A DNA stretch of 7,587 nt, taken from NCBI GenBank assembly GCA_023405565.1, contig JAEXXW010000579.1:1-7587 (forward strand), read 5' to 3'. Origin of the DNA: Pseudomonadota bacterium (GTDB lineage Bacteria > Pseudomonadota > Alphaproteobacteria > Rhizobiales > Xanthobacteraceae). A program made the position numbers and the translations under genes. The notes under the pieces are model-generated. The model searched no databases and was not told the DNA's origin. It saw only the letters and a program-made list of their open reading frames with translations. Of the stretch, positions 1 through 5,746 are shown one piece after another. Numbering within the stretch: position 1 is the stretch's first letter; every line of letters begins with the position of its first letter.

Positions 1-1655
1 CCGGTGCCGTAGCGGCGCAATGCGCCTTCCTCGCCGACCGCGTTCGGCCGCTGGAAGATCCAGTTCTGCCACGCTGTCAGACGCGCGAAGATTTTCGATT
101 CCATTGTCTCCGGACCGCCAAAACGCAGATTGGCTTCGAGACCGGTGAGACCGTCTGGCGAGAAGCTCGCACGCTCTTCAAGGAAGATGCGGATCTCGTC
201 TTCCCAGTCGATATCGTCGAAGGCGAAGGTCACGAGACCGGCCTTCTCCGCGGCTCCAGCATCGAGCGCCTGACCGATCTTCGCCTGGGCAGCGTCGAGC
301 GATGCCTTGTCGTCGAGGAAACGGCTTTCCAGCCGGCTGATGCCGTTCGGCATCGGATACGCACCGAAATTCGCCGCGCTGAGCATGATCGTCGCGGGCG
401 CCTGGTTGCCGCCGTTGAGCTGACCAATCAGCATGTAGGACCGGTCGCAGGCGAAGACGATTTCTGCGAGCGTACCGGCAAAGCACGATCCCGGCTCGAT
501 GATCGCCACGAGGCTGCGCGATGTAAGATCGACACGCTTCAGCACACGCTTCCAGTAGAGGCTGATTTCGCGCGCAAGCCAGTTGGACCTGTTGGCTTCT
601 AGAAATGCGTCGTAAGCGAGGACCTGCTCCGGATCGCCTTCCGACTTGAATACGATGACGGCGATGTCGCCTTCATTGGTGCGGATATCGAGAATGGCAT
701 CGTCCAGTTCGCGGGCGAGACGCAGCGGCCAGAAATCCGCACCGAGCTTGGTCATGTCGTCGGCATTAGCCGGTGGTGGCACATCGGGGCCACGAAGCGT
801 GATCGTCGCGATGCGCTCCTTGCGATTGAGCTTCACCGTGACCGACTTGTATTCGACCGTCTCGCCATCGACCTTACGGTTCAGCGGCGTCAACGCGACA
901 CCTTTCGCACCGGTCGGACGATCCGACTTGCCCGCGAATTCCTTGGCGCGCTCGGTCACGATCTGCTCGAGCTTCGGCGCTGCGACGACTTCATCGACCA
1001 GACGCCAGTCAACCGCGCGTTTGCCCTTCACGCCCTCTTCGGTCGTGCAGAACACGTCGGCATGATCGCGGCGAACTTTCCGCTTGTCGGTAACGCGGGT
1101 GAGGCCGCCGGTGCCCGGCAACACCGCGAGCAACGGCAGTTCGGGGAGCGACACGGCGGACGAGCCATCGTCCACCATCATGATGTGATCGGCGGCAAGC
1201 GCCAGTTCATAGCCGCCACCGGCGCAAGCGCCCGTAACCACGCAAATGGTTTTCTGGCCAGAGAACTCGCTGGAATCCTCGATGCCGTTGCGGGTTTCGT
1301 TGGTGAATTTGCAGAAATTGACCTTATCGCCGTGCGTTGCACCCGCGAGCATGCGGATATTGGCACCGGCGCAGAAGACGCGCGGCTTGCCCGAACGCAT
1401 CAGCACGACCTTCACATCGGGATATTCGAAGCGCAACCGCTGCAGCGCATCGGCCAGTTCGATATCGACCCCGAGATCGTAGGAATTGAGCTTGAGCTCA
1501 TAGCCTTCGTACAGGCCACCCTTCTCGTCCACGTCCATCGCCAGCGTGGCGATATCGCCATCAACCGACAACTTCCAATGCTTGTAACGCGAGGGGTCGG
1601 TTTCGAAACCGATGCGGGTTGCCCCATTCGCGAGTTTGCGAGCGACGTCAGCCAT
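1..1655 (-). CDS. boxC: BoxC, benzoyl-CoA-dihydrodiol lyase (2,3-epoxybenzoyl-CoA dihydrolase), 3' end cut by the window
   Basis: Cytoplasmic ring-cleaving enzyme of the aerobic benzoyl-CoA (box) pathway. In the family it opens 2,3-epoxybenzoyl-CoA hydrolytically to 3,4-dehydroadipyl-CoA semialdehyde plus formate. Reading from the ATG at 1655-1653, 551 codons are open without interruption. The last visible residues (RRYGTG) resemble the usual C-terminus, so probably only about ten residues are missing. Two crotonase-like halves can be seen. The first has FCAGANIRML (residues 94-103) and GACAGGGYELALAADHI (142-158), the two oxyanion-hole regions; the second is centred on EPGSCFAGTLAEIVFACD (387-404). 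The tandem-crotonase layout and length of about 555 separate BoxC from ordinary enoyl-CoA hydratases. A GAGG lies 8 nt upstream of the ATG, and the gene has its own promoter and operator, so it is probably the first gene of a unit in which boxB and boxA may follow outside the window. No frameshift or odd codon use was noticed. Confidence 0.93.
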   Translation of the reverse strand, partial: MADVARKLANGATRIGFETDPSRYKHWKLSVDGDIATLAMDVDEKGGLYEGYELKLNSYDLGVDIELADALQRLRFEYPDVKVVLMRSGKPRVFCAGANIRMLAGATHGDKVNFCKFTNETRNGIEDSSEFSGQKTICVVTGACAGGGYELALAADHIMMVDDGSSAVSLPELPLLAVLPGTGGLTRVTDKRKVRRDHADVFCTTEEGVKGKRAVDWRLVDEVVAAPKLEQIVTERAKEFAGKSDRPTGAKGVALTPLNRKVDGETVEYKSVTVKLNRKERIATITLRGPDVPPPANADDMTKLGADFWPLRLARELDDAILDIRTNEGDIAVIVFKSEGDPEQVLAYDAFLEANRSNWLAREISLYWKRVLKRVDLTSRSLVAIIEPGSCFAGTLAEIVFACDRSYMLIGQLNGGNQAPATIMLSAANFGAYPMPNGISRLESRFLDDKASLDAAQAKIGQALDAGAAEKAGLVTFAFDDIDWEDEIRIFLEERASFSPDGLTGLEANLRFGGPETMESKIFARLTAWQNWIFQRPNAVGEEGALRRYGT

Positions 1656-1687
1656 CCTTGGCGCCTCACGTTTTTGAAGGTTGATTG

Positions 1688-1704
1688 GCCGGCTTCCCGC
1701 CGGC
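1688..1704 (-). other. Small perfect hairpin in the boxC leader
   Basis: The arms GCCGGC (1688-1693 and 1699-1704) pair perfectly around a 5-nt loop. The hairpin lies between the predicted transcription start (about 1705) and the boxC ATG at 1655, so it would be close to the 5' end of the mRNA. There is no U-run after it, so it is not an intrinsic terminator. A role in mRNA stability is possible but unproven. Confidence 0.35.
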
Positions 1705-1708
1705 GACA

Positions 1709-1722
1709 TGCACTATAATGCA
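1709..1722 (-). promoter_or_regulatory. BoxR-type operator upstream of boxC
   Basis: The plus strand reads TGCACTATAATGCA, two TGCA boxes separated by 6 bp. An almost identical site, TGCACAATAATGCA, precedes boxR at 3659-3672; 13 of 14 bases are the same. As I recall, TGCA-containing operators have been described for BoxR and the related BzdR regulators in Azoarcus. The site lies 54 bp upstream of the boxC ATG and covers the predicted -10 element, as expected for repression by occlusion. I saw no third TGCA-N6-TGCA in the window. Confidence 0.72.
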
Positions 1723-1739
1723 GGTTTAGGCGGAGTCTA
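1712..1739 (-). promoter_or_regulatory. Predicted sigma-70 promoter of boxC
   Basis: On the minus strand, a -35 candidate TAGACT (1739-1734) and a -10 candidate TATAGT (1717-1712) are 16 bp apart, matching consensus at 4/6 and 5/6 positions. Transcription would start near 1705, giving a leader of about 50 nt. The -10 box lies inside the TGCA-N6-TGCA operator, which supports both assignments. Confidence 0.5.
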
Positions 1740-1864
1740 TAGAAATCTTCAAGACTAGCTGCCCGGCCTCGCCCTGTTCGGGGCCAAAACAGGAAATATC
1801 ATGCTTCTTCCAACGGCCAACGGCAGGCTACGGATCCCGGCCTGCGCACGGACATAGAGCCGCA

Positions 1865-1901
1865 AGCCCTGAGATTTTCGAAATGCCGCCGCGTCAGGGC
1901 T
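1865..1901 (-). terminator. Stem-loop just behind the alpha/beta hydrolase gene, possible 3' end of the boxR unit
   Basis: Perfect 8-bp inverted repeat, AGCCCTGA (1865-1872) and TCAGGGCT (1894-1901), with a 21-nt loop. It starts 5 nt after the hydrolase stop codon on the minus strand. No T-run follows, so it is not a textbook intrinsic terminator. It could protect the 3' end or help Rho-dependent termination. The remainder of the gap 1656-1906 holds the boxC promoter region and nothing else convincing. Confidence 0.35.
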
Positions 1902-1906
1902 AGGCC

Positions 1907-2722
1907 TCAGGCGGCTGAGACAGCCTCGCCGGGGCCGCGCAGGATACGGCGGGTGAATTCGACCACCGCCTTCATCGTGGCCTCCGTCCCCTCACGTTGC
2001 GGATTGTGCTTCACGCCCGGCAGCAGCGCGACATCGACCGGGCAATAGCATTCCTCCTGCGCGATCTCGATCTGCTTCACGGTGCCATACTGATCATCCT
2101 CGCCCTGGATGATCAGGATCGGCACACGGATGTAAGCCAGCTCTTCGGTGATGTTCCATTGCCGGAAATCGTTTTCGAGCCAGACATCGTTCCAGCCGCG
2201 GAAGGCATTATCGACATCCGCATGATATCTGGAGAGACGCGCACGCAGGTCGCCATTATTGTAAGCATCACGCGCTTCGGCGATCGACGACACGCTGACG
2301 TCTTCGACAATGAAATGCGGCGCCATCAGGATGATGCCACCAATGCGGTGATCCTGATGACTGCCGGCATAGATCGCGGCAATCGATGCGCCATCGCTGT
2401 GACCGAGCAACAATCCGCGTTGGAAACCGATCGCATCCAACAGACGCGGCAAGGTCTTGTTCGCCTCGTCGTGCATGTAATCGAGTTTGCGCGGCAATCT
2501 TGCCGGCGACGACTGACCGTAACCGGAGCGGGAATACACGAACACACCGCAGCCGGTCGCTTCAGCGACCTTGTCGGGAAAATTATTCCACATGCTGACG
2601 CTGCCGAGCCCTTCATGCAGCATGACGATGGTCGGCGCCGCATCGGGACGCGGCCCGATCATGCGATATTCCAGCTTTTCCGTACCGAGATCGAGTAAAC
2701 CCTGATCCGCGAGTTGCGCCAT
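1907..2722 (-). CDS. Alpha/beta hydrolase co-transcribed with boxR, possible lactonase or thioesterase of benzoyl-CoA catabolism
   Basis: A 271-residue cytoplasmic alpha/beta-hydrolase with no signal peptide. The nucleophile elbow is GHSDG with Ser109. The oxyanion region is HEGLGS (36-41). The acid is Asp209 or Asp210 in IQGEDDQYGT, and His239 in VKHNP completes the triad, so the enzyme looks catalytically intact. The ATG directly follows the boxR TAA (zero gap), and an AGGAG inside the end of boxR lies 9 nt upstream, so the two genes are translationally linked. Substrate cannot be read from the sequence. By context it may hydrolyse a lactone or CoA-thioester side product of the box pathway; putative lactone hydrolases have been noted in other box clusters. 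Other options are an enol-lactonase-like enzyme or a general esterase. Family assignment is firm and the specific role is inference. Confidence 0.85.
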   Translation of the reverse strand: MAQLADQGLLDLGTEKLEYRMIGPRPDAAPTIVMLHEGLGSVSMWNNFPDKVAEATGCGVFVYSRSGYGQSSPARLPRKLDYMHDEANKTLPRLLDAIGFQRGLLLGHSDGASIAAIYAGSHQDHRIGGIILMAPHFIVEDVSVSSIAEARDAYNNGDLRARLSRYHADVDNAFRGWNDVWLENDFRQWNITEELAYIRVPILIIQGEDDQYGTVKQIEIAQEECYCPVDVALLPGVKHNPQREGTEATMKAVVEFTRRILRGPGEAVSAA

Positions 2723-3646
2723 TTAAGTCCACTCCTGCACCAATTTTAGCAGATTGCCGCCACTCTGCTCGACAGTCTGTCCGGATGTATCGAGTTCAGC
2801 TTCCGCCTGCGCATAATCCGATGAACGGGCATCGAGAATGGCGACAAGATCCGCCATCGCTTCGCGATTCTCCGACATCGGGCGAAAGTCGCCCTGCGCG
2901 ATCACACGGCTCATGTGTTCCTGCGGCTGCGCCCTGACCCAAACGGTGTGGGTCCGCCGCAGCAACAGCGCATAGGTCTCCGGCGACGACACCATGCCGC
3001 CCGCTGTCGCAATCACGACCTTCTCGTGATCGGCAATTACCTTCTCCAGCGACGCACGCTCATAGCGGCGGAAGGTCGACACGCCCGACATCTCGATCAG
3101 CATCGAAATGCTCGCGCCATATTCGGCTTCCACCACACGATTGAGTTCGACGAAGGGATAGCCGAGGCGATCCGCCAGATCGCGCCCAAGCGTCGACTTG
3201 CCGGCGCCGCGCAGACCGACCAGCGCGATGCGATGCGCACGCTCCGATTTCGCGCCCTCGACAAGTCGCGCCTCGATATGCTGTTCGAGCGCCGCCCAGT
3301 CCGACGGCTGCATGCGCGCGACAAGATCCATGATGCGATGCAGGCGCTCCTGCCGTGCATCGCTTGGCAAGAGGCTATTGACCGAGGTTTCCAGAGCATC
3401 GGCGACAGCCTTGAGCACCGTCATCGACGGGTTGCCATAGCCCCCTTCGATTTGCGCCAGATACCGCTCGGATATCCCTGATTCCGTAGCCAATTGCCGG
3501 CGCGTGATGGCGCGGCGCGCACGGCTGCGCCGCACAAGCCGTCCGACCTCGGCTGCGAATTCAATGCTCGAAGAACTGTCGTTGCTCGCGCTCGGTGCAG
3601 CTTTTTCCTGCCGCTTTTCCTGAGTTCCGGGCAAAATCCACCTCAA
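2723..3646 (-). CDS. boxR: BoxR-type transcriptional regulator: XRE helix-turn-helix fused to a shikimate-kinase-like domain
   Basis: 307 residues in the two-domain layout of BoxR/BzdR regulators, which repress aerobic or anaerobic benzoyl-CoA genes and respond to benzoyl-CoA. The XRE-type helix-turn-helix is at about 30-92, with the helices around TRRQLATESGISERYLAQIE (48-67). A linker follows, then a shikimate-kinase-like P-loop domain (about 137-300) with Walker A GLRGAGKST (144-152), FRRYE (192-196) and FRP (254-256). Substrate-site residues differ from true shikimate kinases: the usual DxD is E167-L-N169, and the GGG is AGG (215-217). This fits an effector sensor better than an active kinase. 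No ATG is available before the helix-turn-helix. An in-frame stop at 3652-3650 limits the start to TTG at 3646 or TTG at 3634. The downstream hydrolase gene starts immediately after the stop, and a TGCA-N6-TGCA site upstream suggests autoregulation. Confidence 0.9.
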   Translation of the reverse strand: MRWILPGTQEKRQEKAAPSASNDSSSSIEFAAEVGRLVRRSRARRAITRRQLATESGISERYLAQIEGGYGNPSMTVLKAVADALETSVNSLLPSDARQERLHRIMDLVARMQPSDWAALEQHIEARLVEGAKSERAHRIALVGLRGAGKSTLGRDLADRLGYPFVELNRVVEAEYGASISMLIEMSGVSTFRRYERASLEKVIADHEKVVIATAGGMVSSPETYALLLRRTHTVWVRAQPQEHMSRVIAQGDFRPMSENREAMADLVAILDARSSDYAQAEAELDTSGQTVEQSGGNLLKLVQEWT

Positions 3647-3658
3647 TCCTCACCTGTA

Positions 3659-3672
3659 TGCACAATAATGCA
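3659..3672 (-). promoter_or_regulatory. BoxR-type operator upstream of boxR (autoregulatory)
   Basis: TGCACAATAATGCA, with flanking A and T extending the outer arms to ATGCA / TGCAT. It differs by one base from the site upstream of boxC. It ends 13 bp before the TTG start of boxR and overlaps the predicted boxR -10 box. The recurrence in front of both box transcription units is the main evidence; the link to BoxR rests on known TGCA operators of this family. Confidence 0.7.
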
Positions 3673-3689
3673 TGACCGGCGTGTCGCAA
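3662..3689 (-). promoter_or_regulatory. Predicted promoter of the boxR-hydrolase unit
   Basis: Minus-strand -35 candidate TTGCGA (3689-3684) and -10 candidate TATTGT (3667-3662), 16 bp apart, each a modest match. Transcription would begin near 3655, leaving only about 9 nt before the TTG at 3646 and about 21 nt before the TTG at 3634. The -10 element lies inside the operator. This arrangement matches that at boxC. Confidence 0.4.
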
Positions 3690-3752
3690 AGGGCGTCGAC
3701 ACCTGGAGCGCGCGTAGCGCTGCAGCCCGCGGCGCCACAAGAAACCCCTCTC

Positions 3753-3781
3753 TTGACATTTCATTATATTTCTACAATTCT
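3753..3781 (+). promoter_or_regulatory. Predicted ars operon promoter
   Basis: A perfect -35 hexamer TTGACA (3753-3758) stands at the head of an AT-rich stretch. The best -10 by sequence is TACAAT (3773-3778), but its spacer is only 14 bp; a 17-bp spacer would place the -10 at 3776-3781 (AATTCT), a weak match. Either choice puts the transcription start at about 3785-3788, essentially on the arsR ATG, so the transcript is probably leaderless or nearly so. Confidence 0.6.
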
Positions 3782-3789
3782 AGAAATAT
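3766..3789 (+). promoter_or_regulatory. Probable ArsR operator, perfect 9-bp inverted repeat reaching into the arsR start codon
   Basis: ATATTTCTA (3766-3774) and TAGAAATAT (3781-3789) are exact reverse complements separated by CAATTC. The repeat covers the predicted -10 region and the first two bases of the arsR ATG (3788-3790). ArsR-family repressors bind AT-rich inverted repeats of this kind, and position and symmetry make this the obvious autoregulatory site. As(III) binding to ArsR would release it. Confidence 0.7.
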
Positions 3790-4168
3790 GGACTCATCAG
3801 ACGCCATTCTTGCACTTGCCGCTCTTGCACAGCCGACGCGGCTTGACGTGTTCCGGCTGCTTGTCGAGCATGAGCCAAAGGGGGTTCCTGCCGGCGACAT
3901 CGCGGACAGACTCGCAGTCCCCCACAACACAATGTCGTCGCATCTGTCGATCCTGACACGAGCCCGTCTTGTCTCTTCAACGCGGCATGGGCGCTCAATC
4001 GTCTATCGCGCCAATCTTGCCACGCTCGAAACACTCACCTTGTTCCTGCTGCAGGATTGCTGCGGTGGCAAACCGGAGCTGTGTGAATCGCTGATGGAAT
4101 CCATCAAACCGTGCTGCACACCAAAGGAAAAAGGCGATGTCCAACGATCCATCCGATCACGCGTTTAA
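3788..4168 (+). CDS. arsR: ArsR, arsenite-responsive repressor of the ars operon
   Basis: A 126-residue winged-helix ArsR/SmtB-family repressor expected to block ars transcription until it binds As(III) or Sb(III). The core runs from AQPTRLDVFRLL (14-25) through the recognition helix in VPHNTMSSHLSIL (44-56) to the wing SSTRHGRSIVYRAN (63-76). The helix where classical plasmid ArsR carries its ELCVC site (about GDIADRLAV) has no cysteine. Instead the C-terminus has C91-C92, C99 and C109-C110, resembling the class typified by Acidithiobacillus ferrooxidans ArsR with a C-terminal three-cysteine site. Start: the ATG at 3788 begins right before the conserved domain. The frame is open upstream, but that stretch lies across the promoter and boxR and is not protein-like. 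No Shine-Dalgarno precedes it. The last 32 nt overlap the next gene. Confidence 0.92.
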   Translation: MDSSDAILALAALAQPTRLDVFRLLVEHEPKGVPAGDIADRLAVPHNTMSSHLSILTRARLVSSTRHGRSIVYRANLATLETLTLFLLQDCCGGKPELCESLMESIKPCCTPKEKGDVQRSIRSRV

Positions 4169-4676
4169 CGTCCTCTTTCTATGCACCGCAAACAGCGCAC
4201 GCTCGATCATTGCCGAATCGATCCTGCACAAGGAGGGCCGCGGGCGTTTCCGGTCGTTCTCGGCAGGCAGTCAGCCGCGTGGCGCCATTAATCCGTTCGC
4301 CATCAAGGTGCTCGAACGCGCCGAATATCCAACCGATAATTTGCGCTCGAAGAGCTGGCTTGAATTCGCGCGCCGCGACGCGCCGGTGATGGATTTCGTA
4401 TTCACCGTTTGCGACGACGCAGCAGGAGAAACATGTCCGATCTGGCCGGGCCAACCGATGACCGCACATTGGGGCATTGAGGATCCGGCGGCGGTAAAAG
4501 GCACCGACATCGAGAAGGAGGCCGCCTTTGTCACGGCGCTGCACTATCTCAAGAACCGTATCCTGACCTTTACCAACCTGCCGCTGAGTTCGATCGACCA
4601 GCTGTCGCTCAACACGAAGCTCCGCGAAATCGGCAAAACCGAAGGCGCGACCTCGCCACGATCGAATATTGCGTGA
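4137..4676 (+). CDS. arsC: Arsenate reductase, low-molecular-weight protein tyrosine phosphatase type
   Basis: A 179-residue cytoplasmic enzyme that reduces As(V) to As(III), the form exported by Acr3. The phosphatase loop is CTANSAR (C16 to R22, CX5R) right after the first beta strand, with the nucleophile at Cys16. The candidate general acid is Asp117 in HWGIEDPAA. Cys92 and Cys100 in VCDDAAGETCPIWPG are the likely redox partners that carry the disulfide, recycled by a thioredoxin- or glutaredoxin-type donor that cannot be decided here. The C-terminal part (LPLSSIDQLSLNTKLREIG) looks normal for this subfamily. AAGGA lies 8 nt before the ATG, and the gene starts inside the arsR end, so translation is probably coupled. 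It is unrelated in fold to the second ArsC at 5743-6141. Confidence 0.9.
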   Translation: MSNDPSDHAFNVLFLCTANSARSIIAESILHKEGRGRFRSFSAGSQPRGAINPFAIKVLERAEYPTDNLRSKSWLEFARRDAPVMDFVFTVCDDAAGETCPIWPGQPMTAHWGIEDPAAVKGTDIEKEAAFVTALHYLKNRILTFTNLPLSSIDQLSLNTKLREIGKTEGATSPRSNIA

Positions 4677-4681
4677 AAGAC

Positions 4682-5746
4682 ATGAGTGCTTTCGAACGTT
4701 ATCTGTCTGTCTGGGTCGCCCTGTGCATAATCGCCGGCATTGCACTTGGACAATTCATTCCCGATTTCTTCGCAGTCATTGCAAAGGCTGAATTCGCCAA
4801 GGTCAATCTGGTGGTCGCCGCGCTAATCTGGCTGATGATAATTCCAATGTTGCTGAAAATCGACTTTGGTGCTCTCGGACAGGTGAAAGACCATTGGCGC
4901 GGTGTGGGCGTCACCCTGTTCATCAACTGGGCGATCAAGCCGTTCTCCATGGCGCTGCTGGGCACCATCTTCATTGGATATCTGTTCGCTCCGCTGCTGC
5001 CTGCCGGCCAGATCCAGTCCTATATCGCGGGCCTTATTCTCCTCGCTGCCGCGCCCTGCACCGCGATGGTTTTTGTCTGGTCGAACCTGTGCAATGGCGA
5101 GCCGCATTTCACGCTTAGCCAGGTTGCCCTGAACGATATCATCATGGTGTTCCTGTTCGCGCCATTGGTGGGTCTTCTGCTCGGCGTAGCCTCGATCACC
5201 GTACCCTGGGATACCCTTCTGCTGTCGGTTGTCCTGTATATTGTCGTTCCAGTGATCGTCGCGCAGCTCTGGCGTCGCTGGCTTTTATCGTCGGGGCCAG
5301 CGGCCCTGGGCCGGACTCTGTCAATGCTGCAACCGCTCTCTCTATGCGCGTTGCTGGCCACTCTGATCTTGCTCTTCGGTTTTCAGGGACAGCAAATTCT
5401 CGCGCAGCCCATTGTCATTGCGCTGCTCGCCGTACCGATCCTGATCCAAGTCTACCTCAATGCCGGCCTTGCTTATTGGCTCAGCCGGCGCTTCGGCGTC
5501 GCCTGGTGTGTCGCAGCACCAGCGGCGCTGATCGGCGCCAGCAACTTCTTTGAACTCGCGGTAGCAGCCGCCATCAGTTTGTTCGGTCTCAATTCGGGCG
5601 CCGCACTTGCAACGGTCGTCGGCGTGCTGGTCGAAGTGCCTGTAATGTTATCGGTTGTACATCTCGTGAAAGCGACCCGTGAATGGTACGAATCGGGAGC
5701 AGCAACCACCAGCATCAGCGACGCAAGCGTTGAAAGGCAATCATGA
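4682..5746 (+). CDS. acr3: Acr3-type arsenite efflux permease
   Basis: Inner-membrane carrier that expels As(III), and in some family members Sb(III), driven by the membrane potential or proton gradient. It has 354 residues from the ATG and about ten hydrophobic segments, roughly 9-27, 42-58, 75-101, 113-134, 148-170, 178-197, 217-234, 243-266, 273-300 and 305-330. The diagnostic cysteine in segment 4 is present (APCTAMVFVWS, Cys126), as are acidic residues in the late segments (Glu291 in ASNFFELA, Glu318 in VLVEVPVM), matching Acr3 rather than the larger ArsB. A GTG at 4673 in the same frame would add three residues and overlap the arsC stop. I prefer the ATG at 4682, which has GAAAG a few nt upstream, but the choice is open. 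The stop overlaps the next start as ATGA. AT-ending codons look more frequent here than in boxC. Confidence 0.93.
   Translation: MSAFERYLSVWVALCIIAGIALGQFIPDFFAVIAKAEFAKVNLVVAALIWLMIIPMLLKIDFGALGQVKDHWRGVGVTLFINWAIKPFSMALLGTIFIGYLFAPLLPAGQIQSYIAGLILLAAAPCTAMVFVWSNLCNGEPHFTLSQVALNDIIMVFLFAPLVGLLLGVASITVPWDTLLLSVVLYIVVPVIVAQLWRRWLLSSGPAALGRTLSMLQPLSLCALLATLILLFGFQGQQILAQPIVIALLAVPILIQVYLNAGLAYWLSRRFGVAWCVAAPAALIGASNFFELAVAAAISLFGLNSGAALATVVGVLVEVPVMLSVVHLVKATREWYESGAATTSISDASVERQS

Noticed and set aside
646..1065. Plus-strand open frame opposite the middle of boxC
   Set aside because: Serine/arginine-rich low-complexity translation typical of an antisense shadow; no ribosome-binding site seen.
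1062..1718. Long plus-strand open frame opposite the 5' part of boxC (218 codons)
   Set aside because: Antisense to a continuous, family-recognisable BoxC frame; the translated product has no recognisable domain and is a GC-rich codon shadow.
1773..1793. Inverted repeat CCTGTT / AACAGG between the hydrolase and boxC
   Set aside because: Only 6 bp with a 9-nt loop and no T-run; expected by chance in a gap of this size.
1755..1802. 15-codon minus-strand mini-frame upstream of boxC, with a GGAAG before its ATG
   Set aside because: Too short, and upstream of the predicted boxC transcription start, so unlikely to act as a leader peptide.
1997..2698. Plus-strand open frame of 233 codons opposite the hydrolase
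   Set aside because: Antisense frame to a hydrolase with a complete catalytic triad; it resembles no known family.
2915..3481. Plus-strand open frame opposite boxR
   Set aside because: Antisense shadow of a confidently recognised two-domain regulator.
3681..3702. Inverted repeat GTGTCG / CGACAC upstream of boxR
   Set aside because: Six-bp arms with a 10-bp spacer overlapping the predicted -35; not repeated elsewhere in the window, so not called as an operator.
3494..3787. 98-codon N-terminal extension of arsR
   Set aside because: The frame is open by chance across boxR's 5' end, the BoxR site and the ars promoter/operator; the homologous ArsR domain begins just after the ATG at 3788.
4179..4745. 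Minus-strand open frame opposite the first arsC
   Set aside because: Antisense to a complete arsenate reductase; no motif.
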